This document shows, piece after piece, positions 1 to 6,247 of a DNA stretch of 64,000 nt. A model generated the notes under the pieces. That model was not told where the DNA came from. It made no database searches and saw only the letters and a program-made list of their open reading frames with translations. A program made the translations under genes and the position numbers. This DNA is from an uncultured Methylomonas sp. GTDB taxonomy: Bacteria; Pseudomonadota; Gammaproteobacteria; Methylococcales; Methylomonadaceae. The stretch spans positions 186,001 through 250,000 of the forward strand of contig CAKZJE010000031.1 of NCBI GenBank assembly GCA_936941155.1. Direction: 5' to 3'. Every line of letters begins with the position of its first letter. The stretch's first letter is position 1.

Positions 1-4
1 TCTA

Positions 5-517
5 TTAATCATCTTTATGGTGTGGTTTAGCGGGATACACCCAAATCACGTCTTTTTTTGGAGAGGACACACCATATGATTTATTTGGGTCTCGTGGTGT
101 TCCTTTGCACAAAGCAATTTGCTCATCTATTGTATTTAAAGCATTTGTTAATCTTTTTAATTCATCATTTGCTTTATTTAAATCACTACTTGCTTTGTTT
201 AATGCCTGATTTGACTTGTCCAAATCAGATTTTAATTTTTTATTAGAATCTTTGAGTGCTGTCAATTCAGAAACTTTAATATCTTTTTTTAATTCAATAA
301 TTTCTTCATTTGCTTTTAAAAGCTGATTTTTTAATTCTTCATTACGTTTTATTAACTCCTCATTACTGATTGTAGGAGTAGCTACGTTCGTAACTTGAGC
401 TTGACCCAAGTTATTAGTGGAATTAAGTGCTGCGGGTTCATCTGCTTTTAAAATGCCACTCCAAAATAAAGCAAAGACAACGCATAAAGAGAAAAATTTA
501 TTTTTTGACATCATCAC
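5..517 (-). CDS. Exported coiled-coil protein, unknown function
   Basis: 170 residues. An N-terminal hydrophobic stretch after MMMSKNK ends near LKADEP and reads as a Sec signal peptide, so the product is probably periplasmic or secreted. Residues of about 50-135 are rich in E/K/L/N with heptad spacing (NEELKNQLLKANEEI and following) and should form a long coiled coil. The C-terminus is short and basic. It is the last gene of a four-gene minus-strand run and overlaps the lipoprotein gene by 20 bp, so translation is probably coupled. No catalytic motif is visible. A structural or chaperone role in export of the upstream products is inference. Confidence 0.75.
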   Translation of the reverse strand: MMMSKNKFFSLCVVFALFWSGILKADEPAALNSTNNLGQAQVTNVATPTISNEELIKRNEELKNQLLKANEEIIELKKDIKVSELTALKDSNKKLKSDLDKSNQALNKASSDLNKANDELKRLTNALNTIDEQIALCKGTPRDPNKSYGVSSPKKDVIWVYPAKPHHKDD

Positions 518-1466
518 TATCCTTTGGAATTTTTTTCATACAACTATCAATATCGGCAACATCGCCATAGGTGTTTTGAACTAACCATAACGCTGCCATA
601 TCAATTAATGTTTGTTGCGCCCCTTGTTTACTATCGACAGAAAGATTATCAAAAGACGCATTTAATGAAGCATCGCCATAACCGGCATCCAATTTAATCG
701 AATAACCTTTTTCATGGGTATTTAATGTCCACGATGCTGAGTTTTTTACTAAATTAAAAACTGGTTCTTCAATAAGAATGGATAAACTGACACTTTTAAT
801 TTGATGGCTTCCATCGGCGTTAAGAGAAGCATTAGCAAAACCGTCAGCACTTGCCCCAAACTTTCCTTCCACCTTTCTGATGGGATTTTCATCATTGCGA
901 GTAAATGCACCTTTTACAATAATGGCTTCCATCCTCTCATAAGGAACAATTTTTTCGCCGCGTACCATTGCTTTGCCTCGTGCATCATTATTTAAAAGTG
1001 TTAGTTTTTTTGAAAGTTCTTTGTACGGGAACGGATCAACTTCACCAAACTCATTTAATCCAAAGCTGCTTTTCTTTTCAGAAGAACCTGCAATTTCTGA
1101 AGGATTTTGTCTAAAAATGACAGGGAAATTAGATAATACATTTCCATGACCATTGAAAACCATTTTACTTAATCTATTGATTAACTCATATCGTAATGAA
1201 TCTGATAAATCTCCATTTCCACCTCCTATGGGAATTGTTCCGTCAATGATGTCATCAATGACAAAATAATAACCAAAATCCCTAGGTTTTTTTTGTAATT
1301 CCTTTTGTGGTTTGTTCATCTCATCATAAGCGCAATCCAAGACTTTTTTCATAATTGAAGTTGTTTCTTTAGGGATTTCAGATGACTTTTGAGTTTCAAC
1401 AGTCATAAAAGAGCATCCTGATAAAAGATAACTTCCTATTAACAAAAATATTTTATTTTTTATCAT
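498..1466 (-). CDS. Outer-membrane lipoprotein, CsgG-like candidate
   Basis: 322 residues with a lipoprotein signal (lipobox LLSGC, acylated Cys near residue 18). The body has features reminiscent of the CsgG/HfaB curli-secretion superfamily: a strand-rich YYFVIDDIIDGT segment, a helix RYELINRLSKM, the YERMEAIIVKGAFTR stretch, and a late helix GAQQTLIDMAALWLVQNTYG resembling the C-terminal helix of CsgG. This resemblance was judged by eye only. It overlaps its upstream neighbour by 4 bp and its downstream neighbour by 20 bp, so the four genes form a tight operon. If CsgG-like, it would be the outer-membrane exporter for the small Q/G/N-repeat protein at the head of the operon. Confidence 0.6.
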   Translation of the reverse strand: MIKNKIFLLIGSYLLSGCSFMTVETQKSSEIPKETTSIMKKVLDCAYDEMNKPQKELQKKPRDFGYYFVIDDIIDGTIPIGGGNGDLSDSLRYELINRLSKMVFNGHGNVLSNFPVIFRQNPSEIAGSSEKKSSFGLNEFGEVDPFPYKELSKKLTLLNNDARGKAMVRGEKIVPYERMEAIIVKGAFTRNDENPIRKVEGKFGASADGFANASLNADGSHQIKSVSLSILIEEPVFNLVKNSASWTLNTHEKGYSIKLDAGYGDASLNASFDNLSVDSKQGAQQTLIDMAALWLVQNTYGDVADIDSCMKKIPKDSDDVKK

Positions 1467-1819
1467 TTATTCTCCCCATCTTTGCCAATTTCATTCCTTG
1501 AACCACCACATTGTAAGTTCAAATGTTCTATATTATTTATATTTTTAGATTCATTATCGGATTTAATACCCTCTTCTGTGAGGTTCATAACAACTGAGCA
1601 CTTTTGATTTTTACTAACATATCCAACCATTTCACCTTTTTTATTTACAACCTCATAACCTTTGAATACTTTTTTAGGTGACTTTTGTTTTTTATTATTT
1701 GACTGGCTAATAAAATCAGCGGCACTTCGTTTCTTACTTGCTTCTATATCATAAGCAATGCAAGTATAGGTAAATGAGGATAACACTAGCCCCATTACGA
1801 ATGGCTTAAAAATTTCCAT
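1463..1819 (-). CDS. Small exported protein, unknown
   Basis: 118 residues from the chosen start (MEIFKPFVMGLVLSS), which gives a clean signal peptide ending near TCIAYD and has a purine-rich AGAG just upstream. A longer start at 1849 adds ten charged residues and overlaps the preceding gene. The mature part is Lys/Asn/Ser-rich with two Cys residues (KNQKCSVV and LNLQCGG) that could form a disulfide. It is the second gene of the four-gene exported-protein operon. No family recognised; an accessory or minor subunit role is inference from position. Confidence 0.6.
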   Translation of the reverse strand: MEIFKPFVMGLVLSSFTYTCIAYDIEASKKRSAADFISQSNNKKQKSPKKVFKGYEVVNKKGEMVGYVSKNQKCSVVMNLTEEGIKSDNESKNINNIEHLNLQCGGSRNEIGKDGENK

Positions 1820-1830
1820 AACTCTATTGC

Positions 1831-2229
1831 CTATTTTTTTAAAATGCAATTACCAGCCTGCGTATTTCCTGAGCCACCAGTTTGGATATAAGTGGCAGTT
1901 TTGGCATCAATACCTTGATAAACGCCACCTTTATTTTTTCCATCCGTGTAATAAGCATTAACACATTGGGTTGAATTAGTTGCTTTATTTTGCGTTAGTT
2001 TTAAATCTTTATTAACTTTTACCCTTTGTATAGTTATTTCTTTGTTACCTGTAGCCTCTTTAAGATTTGCGGCTTGGCGGTTATTCTTTCCGCTTTGCTC
2101 CATTATCATTGTGTCATGCTCAACTGTTTGCCAAGTGGCATTATCAGGAAGGGCATCAGCAGCGGACAAAGCGTAGGAACTACTAGAAAAGCATCCAACT
2201 AAAAATAATAAAACTAATTTTTTCATCAT
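1831..2229 (-). CDS. Small secreted protein with curlin-like Q/G/N repeats
   Basis: 132 residues with a signal peptide (MMKKLVLLFLVGCFSSSSYA). The mature sequence contains EQSGKNNRQAANL, LTQNKATNSTQ and YIQTGGSGNTQAGN, which resemble the Q-x-G-x2-N-x-A spacing of curlin (CsgA/CsgB) repeats, though fewer and less regular than in true curlins. Two Cys are present (TQCVNAY and GNCILKK). It is the promoter-proximal gene of a four-gene operon whose third member is a CsgG-like lipoprotein. A functional-amyloid subunit is a reasonable inference; an unrelated secreted protein is possible. Confidence 0.6.
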   Translation of the reverse strand: MMKKLVLLFLVGCFSSSSYALSAADALPDNATWQTVEHDTMIMEQSGKNNRQAANLKEATGNKEITIQRVKVNKDLKLTQNKATNSTQCVNAYYTDGKNKGGVYQGIDAKTATYIQTGGSGNTQAGNCILKK

Positions 2230-2333
2230 TTATGTCTCAAGTTAGGTTAAAAATTCAGTGGACTGATTCTAAACCTTCAAGAATTTGTTACAATCAACAA
2301 AATCAGGTATTTCCAACGCTGGGAGCGGTATTT

Positions 2334-2747
2334 ATGTCGGTAAATGAAAAAATCAGGTTAATTCGAGAAGCAAAAGGATTAACACAAGAGCAAGCAGCTG
2401 AAAAGTTAGATATGTCGCCTAGCGCTTATGGTGAAATTGAACGTGGTGAAAATGATCCTAAATTATCGAAACTACAAAAAATTGCGGATATTTTTGAAAT
2501 AGAATTATCGGAACTGATTAGATTAACTGAAAAAGAAAACTTGACAATTAACGTTACGAATTATCAAGAAAACGGTAAATTCACTAAAAGCAAAGTTTAT
2601 ATTAGCTCTAATAATTCTGAATTAGAAAAACAGCAATTATTTGTTGAAATGCAGCAAAAAGAAATCGAAAGCCTAAAAATCCAAATTGCTCAATTGCAAA
2701 AAATCAATGAGTTGTTAGAGAAAAATCAGCTCGATAGGATTTGCTGA
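2334..2747 (+). CDS. XRE-family transcriptional regulator with coiled-coil tail
   Basis: 137 residues from ATG 2334 (MSVNEKIRLIREAKGLTQ), chosen because GGGAGC lies just upstream and it gives the normal XRE N-terminus; an upstream in-frame ATG at 2232 adds 34 unlikely residues. A Cro/CI-type helix-turn-helix spans about residues 6-60 (LTQEQAAEKLDMSPSAYGEIERG). A linker and a coiled coil (about 95-135) suggest dimerisation. It is divergent from the exported-protein operon and is a plausible local regulator of it. The last codons and stop lie inside a dispersed 46-bp repeat, so the original C-terminus may have been replaced. Confidence 0.85.
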   Translation: MSVNEKIRLIREAKGLTQEQAAEKLDMSPSAYGEIERGENDPKLSKLQKIADIFEIELSELIRLTEKENLTINVTNYQENGKFTKSKVYISSNNSELEKQQLFVEMQQKEIESLKIQIAQLQKINELLEKNQLDRIC

Positions 2748-2772
2748 ACGAAGGGAAGCACATCACAAAAAA
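2727..2772 (+). repeat. 46-bp dispersed repeat, copy 1
   Basis: Begins CAGCTCGATAGGAT and includes CTGAACGAAGGGAAG. It matches 3240-3285 except at four positions in two dinucleotides. It supplies the stop codon of the XRE gene. It resembles the dispersed imperfect palindrome of type GATGGGCTGAACG seen in many gammaproteobacterial genomes; that comparison is from memory. Confidence 0.85.
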
Positions 2773-2872
2773 CAACGCTTTAATATTGTGTTGCATGAGA
2801 AGTACCTTAAAAGTACAATTACCGCACGACTTATCCTTTGCAGTGTTATTCGGTTAACTCCTGCTTAGGACG

Positions 2873-2900
2873 AAAAAGCCACCTTATGGGTGGCTTTTTC
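2873..2900 (+). terminator. Rho-independent terminator
   Basis: AAAAAGCCACC / GGTGGCTTTTT arms around a TTAT loop, with T and A tracts on both sides, so it could act in either direction. It lies 126 bp after the XRE stop and 21 bp before the NYN gene. Confidence 0.85.
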
Positions 2901-2920
2901 ATTTCTAGCCCTCTAAAAAA

Positions 2921-3250
2921 ATGACTGAAAAAATCAAAACCATTGTTTACATTGACGGCTACAATCTCTATTACGGTCGGTTACGAAATCCTCAAACTCC
3001 TTTGAACTACAAATGGCTAGACTTGGTTAAACTATTTCAAAACCTCTTGAAAGCGCAAGACCCGAACAGCGAAATCGTTAAAGTTAAATATTTCACCGCC
3101 CCCGCGTTAGGAAAATTCGCCTCTCATGGCAATCAGTCTTCCGATGCTCAAGATGCTTATCACCGCGCCTTAAATCATCTCTACCCTGACTTGCTGGAAA
3201 TTATAATGGGCAAGCATGTTGCAGCAGCAAAACCTTTGCCAGCTCGATAG
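2921..3250 (+). pseudogene. Truncated NYN-domain (LabA-like) protein
   Basis: 109 codons. The N-terminus KTIVYIDGYNLYYGRL carries the first conserved Asp of the NYN/PIN-like ribonuclease fold, and VKYFTAPALG fits the next strand of the family. Family members usually run well over 150 residues with further catalytic Asp residues; here the frame ends at KPLPAR, exactly where the 46-bp dispersed repeat begins. The gene looks cut off by repeat insertion or recombination. The start is the only ATG before the motif and follows a strong terminator. The product is probably inactive. Confidence 0.6.
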
Positions 3251-3285
3251 GATGGGCTGAACGAAGGGAAGTGCATCACAAAAAA
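3240..3285 (+). repeat. 46-bp dispersed repeat, copy 2
   Basis: Same sequence as 2727-2772 apart from GG for TT and TG for CA. It contains an imperfect dyad between GATGGGC and GTGCATC. It provides the premature TAG of the NYN fragment. Confidence 0.85.
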
Positions 3286-3286
3286 T

Positions 3287-3314
3287 AAGGGCGGAACACA
3301 AATCGCCCTTTTTT
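3287..3314 (+). terminator. Rho-independent terminator
   Basis: AAGGGCG / CGCCCTT stem with a ten-base loop followed by TTTT. It lies directly after repeat copy 2, so it closes the NYN fragment transcript. Confidence 0.75.
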
Positions 3315-3318
3315 ACAA

Positions 3319-3442
3319 TAGACTTGTTTTAACTTCACTAATCAAGCAGTTATAAAAAAAAATTTGAAAAGTATTCTTTTAAACTGTTGATTTTATTATC
3401 TGCTGGAGTACAAAACATGTTTTGTACTCCAGTTTTTGAACT
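3319..3442 (+). mobile_element. MITE-like element copy A, right end missing
   Basis: Starts with TA plus GACTTGTTTTAAC and follows the same sequence as copy B, including TTTAAACTGTTGA and a perfect 30-bp palindrome at 3403-3432 (CTGGAGTACAAAACA and its complement). After TTTTTGAACT it diverges from copy B and runs into the palindromic repeat at 3452, so the right terminal repeat is lost. Non-autonomous: no ORF fits inside. Confidence 0.75.
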
Positions 3443-3451
3443 GAAATTTAA

Positions 3452-3469
3452 AAGACGAGCAGTCGTCTT
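3452..3469. repeat. AAGACGAC-type palindrome, copy 1
   Basis: AAGACGAGCAGTCGTCTT, imperfect at the centre. Flanks CTGAAATTT and AAATTTCAG extend the dyad. Member of a five-copy family (also 10311, 26947, 35567, 50742). Confidence 0.85.
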
Positions 3470-3867
3470 GAAAAATTTCAGCAACAAATAAATTACCGAT
3501 AACTGCGACACAAGCTAAGACAAAAAAGCAACCTGAGAAAATATCGAATAAAACAAATGTTGGTTTTTTAAATAACAAAATTGAGTGAAATGACCTATTG
3601 CAATCATTATTTTTTAACATAGTTTAATTAATCTATTCACCAAAAAAACACAAGTCATTGATTTAAAATAGCTTAAAAACTGGCATGTAACCTGCTAATT
3701 ACTCCCCTTAAAACTAAAAGCAAACGCCTTTTAATTGCAGCTCTATTGGCATCAGTGATTGAGCAAAATCAACAAAATAAATTAAAAAGTGGCGGCTTTG
3801 GGTGCTTTATTCGTCTTATCTTTTAGAGTGCAGCGAAAAAAATAATGTTTGAGGTTACTTAACTGAA
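3470..3867. other. Gene-poor AT-rich stretch
   Basis: No supported gene. A minus-strand frame at 3396-3620 has one hydrophobic segment but no ribosome-binding site, and its tail is repeat DNA. On the plus strand 3677-3826 stays open (reads ...KRLLIAALLASVIEQ...) without a start codon and may be a decayed gene fragment. Confidence 0.4.
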
Positions 3868-4101
3868 ATGAACAGATTACAACTTGTACCAGAACAAAAA
3901 ACTCACAAACAAGCGCAAATCAGAGAAGCGGAATTATTAAAACTATTTCCTTTACCGCGTTATTTTCAAATTCATTTTCAACACACCCATGAAAATGCAG
4001 ATGAACTCAAATCTGAACTGGCTGAAGTGAAACACACTGTGCAACAAATTAACGCAAAACTAGACCTGCTGCTTGAGCTTTTAACGCAAGCGCATATTTA
4101 A
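3868..4101 (+). CDS. Small coiled-coil protein, hypothetical
   Basis: 77 residues, charged at the N-terminus, with a C-terminal helix (ELKSELAEVKHTVQQINAKLDLLLELL) that has good heptad character. It lies between two direct copies of the MITE-like element, and copy B begins one base after its stop codon. No clear ribosome-binding site and no recognised family, so it may be a genuine small protein or a leftover fragment. Confidence 0.35.
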   Translation: MNRLQLVPEQKTHKQAQIREAELLKLFPLPRYFQIHFQHTHENADELKSELAEVKHTVQQINAKLDLLLELLTQAHI

Positions 4102-4269
4102 TAGACTTTTTTTAACTTTACTAATCAATTAGTTATAAAAAAATCAATTTGAAAAGTATTTTTTAAACTGTTGACTTTATTATCTGCTGGAGTAGAAAGC
4201 ATGTTTTGCACTCCCGTTTTTGAACTATAACACTTTGATATATAACAATACTTTGTTAAAACAAGTCTA
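4102..4269 (+). mobile_element. MITE-like element copy B (complete)
   Basis: 168 bp. Left end TA-GACTTTTTTTAAC, right end GTTAAAACAAGTC-TA; the ends form an inverted repeat of about 15 bp flanked by TA, as in Tc1/mariner/IS630-type insertions. The centre carries a mutated version of the 30-bp palindrome of copies A and C. No coding capacity. Confidence 0.8.
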
Positions 4270-4302
4270 CTTTAAATTGATTGAATCCTTCTCCCTCTCA
4301 CA

Positions 4303-4333
4303 GTGAAACGGCACTTTGTATTGTTGTTATAAT
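4303..4333 (+). promoter_or_regulatory. Putative sigma-70 promoter of tonB-exbBD
   Basis: A perfect TATAAT at 4328-4333 lies 28 bp before the tonB ATG. The best -35 candidate is GTGAAA at 4303-4308, which is weak and 19 bp away. No clear Fur box was seen by eye. Confidence 0.4.
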
Positions 4334-4361
4334 AGTGACCCCATGCTGATACCCTATTAAT

Positions 4362-5078
4362 ATGCTAAATTTACGTTTAGAAGAAATTGTCATTGTTATC
4401 TGTTTTACAATACTGCATCTTGGTGTTTATCACTACACAGCCCACTTACCGCGTGCGCAAATTAAAAACACGCCTATTCTGATTGAGTTTATTCACCCTA
4501 AGCCAAAACCAGAACCGAAAGAAGAGCCTAAGCCGAAATTAATTGAAGCTCCGCCCAAACCCAAAGAGCCGCCTAAACCTCCCAAAGAAATTAAGCCGAA
4601 AAAAGTGGTGAAAAAACCAGTGGTGCGAAAAGTGGTGGAAAAACCCAAGCTACAACAATCCAGCATTATTAAAGTTCATGCAGAAGAAGTGGTGGAAAAA
4701 GAAGTGGTTGAACACACGCAACAACTCAGCGAACCGGTGGTGAAAAAAGCCGACACCAAGCCAGAGGTGGAAGAATCCCCAGAGCCGCCACATACACCCG
4801 TGATTACCAAAGTTGGCATTGGCAGTTGCAGCTCTACGCTTAACAATTACCCCGCTGAAGCCCGTGAACAAGGCTTAGAAGGCACAGTGAAAGTGAAGGT
4901 GCAAGTTTCCGCCAGTGGTGGTGTATCAGGTGCTAGCATTGTAAAAAGCAGCGGACACAGCATTCTCGATGAAAGCGTATTAGCCAATGTGTATGACTGC
5001 AATTTTGAACCTGCCGAAAAAGACGGCTCACCGATTGCCAGCAAAGTCATCATTCCCGTCCGTTTTAAATTAGATTAG
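4362..5078 (+). CDS. tonB: Energy transducer TonB
   Basis: 238 residues. A single N-terminal membrane anchor (about 8-27, EIVIVICFTILHLGVYHY) is followed by a long Pro/Lys/Glu-rich periplasmic spacer (about 45-150, repeated PKP, EPK and PPK) and a C-terminal TonB domain (about 155-238: NNYPAEAREQGLEGTVKVKV, ending PVRFKLD). TonB couples the inner-membrane proton gradient, through ExbB-ExbD, to outer-membrane receptors for siderophores, cobalamin or metals. exbB and exbD follow directly, so the cluster is a complete TonB motor, though no TonB-dependent receptor gene lies in the window. Confidence 0.93.
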   Translation: MLNLRLEEIVIVICFTILHLGVYHYTAHLPRAQIKNTPILIEFIHPKPKPEPKEEPKPKLIEAPPKPKEPPKPPKEIKPKKVVKKPVVRKVVEKPKLQQSSIIKVHAEEVVEKEVVEHTQQLSEPVVKKADTKPEVEESPEPPHTPVITKVGIGSCSSTLNNYPAEAREQGLEGTVKVKVQVSASGGVSGASIVKSSGHSILDESVLANVYDCNFEPAEKDGSPIASKVIIPVRFKLD

Positions 5079-5141
5079 TTTTTTTTATTTATTGATTGCC
5101 GATAAATCCCCTATTAAAACCAAATAAAGGAGTTTTTTGTA

Positions 5142-5804
5142 ATGTTTAGCATGTCATCCTCACTTGCTGTGAATGCCGCATTGTGGCTATTAATTGTGTT
5201 TTCCATTGTCACTTGGAGCATTATCGTGAGCAAAATCATCAGCTTGTGGAAAAGAGGTGTTGCGAATAAAAAATACAGCGAAGCATTCTGGAGCGCACCT
5301 AATTTAGCTTCGGCAATAAAACTGGAAACCGAATGCCCCATGAGCCGCATTACCCAAGAAGGGATTAAGTTTTTGCAACAAGATTGCTCGGACGCATCCA
5401 CCCAAAATTTATTTCATGCAGGCAGTAAACAAGAGATTTTAGAACGTTGTTTGCGTTTAGAAATTCAAAAAGAACGCCACGATTTAGAACGCGGCTTAAC
5501 GGTTCTCGCCAGTGTGGGCAGCACCGCGCCTTTTGTGGGCTTATTCGGCACGGTATTAGGGATTATGCACGCGCTGCAAGAAATCACCGCCAAACATTCA
5601 GCCAGTGTAGATGCTGTTGCAGGGCCAGTGGGCGAAACCTTGATTGCAACAGCGATTGGGATTGGCGTTGCGATTCCAGCTGTGTTGGCTTACAACTTTT
5701 TTCTGCGGAAAGTAAAACTGTGCGAAGCGGAATTAGAAAATTTTGCCAATGATTTTTTAAGACTCACCATTCAAGCCGATTTTAAAATCAGCAACGGAGA
5801 TTAA
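5142..5804 (+). CDS. exbB: MotA/TolQ/ExbB proton channel family protein
   Basis: 220 residues, close to normal ExbB length. TM1 is at about 8-28; TM2 and TM3 flank the conserved Gly/Thr/Pro-rich region (TVLASVGSTAPFVGLFGTVLG at about 122-142 and VGETLIATAIGIGVAIPAVLAY at about 163-184). ExbB pentamers surround the ExbD dimer to form the proton-driven motor of the TonB system. AAGGAG precedes the ATG. It sits 63 bp after tonB and 2 bp before exbD, so it is cotranscribed. Confidence 0.93.
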   Translation: MFSMSSSLAVNAALWLLIVFSIVTWSIIVSKIISLWKRGVANKKYSEAFWSAPNLASAIKLETECPMSRITQEGIKFLQQDCSDASTQNLFHAGSKQEILERCLRLEIQKERHDLERGLTVLASVGSTAPFVGLFGTVLGIMHALQEITAKHSASVDAVAGPVGETLIATAIGIGVAIPAVLAYNFFLRKVKLCEAELENFANDFLRLTIQADFKISNGD

Positions 5805-5806
5805 TC

Positions 5807-6247
5807 ATGGCATTTAGCAATAAAAATGATGATTCTGCCATGAGTGAAATCAACGTCACGCCACTGGTGGATGTGATGTTGGTTTTGCTCATTATCTTTA
5901 TTATCACCACGCCGTTAATGACCCAATCTATCACCGTGCATTTGCCGGAAACGCAGAAAGATTTAACCATTGTTGATAATCCAGAAGATCACATTGTCAA
6001 CATTCAATTAACGTTAGACGGCAAATTGGAAATGACTAAAAAAGACGTAAAAGAAGTTTTTCCAACCAGTGAAAAAGATAAAATCACGCAAGCTTTTAAA
6101 ACTTTGCTAGAAAATGATAAAGAAGTGATTTTGGCGTTTGCAGCCGATGATAAAGCACCGCATGGCGATGTGATGAAAATTATGCAGCAAGCCGAAAATG
6201 TTGGGATTTTGAAAATTTCGTTTTTAACCACCGAAGAACATTTATAA
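5807..6247 (+). CDS. exbD: Biopolymer transporter ExbD
   Basis: 146 residues. A short cytoplasmic N-terminus (AMSEINVTPLVDVMLVLLII) contains the conserved Asp at the start of the single membrane helix, the proton-carrying residue in this family; the rest is a periplasmic domain. GGAGA lies 6 bp upstream of the ATG. Third gene of the tonB-exbB-exbD unit. Its 3' end overlaps the convergent AsmA gene by 6 bp. Confidence 0.93.
   Translation: MAFSNKNDDSAMSEINVTPLVDVMLVLLIIFIITTPLMTQSITVHLPETQKDLTIVDNPEDHIVNIQLTLDGKLEMTKKDVKEVFPTSEKDKITQAFKTLLENDKEVILAFAADDKAPHGDVMKIMQQAENVGILKISFLTTEEHL

Noticed and set aside
3396-3620. 74-codon minus-strand frame with a hydrophobic stretch
   Set aside because: A third of it is MITE and palindrome sequence and no ribosome-binding site precedes the ATG.
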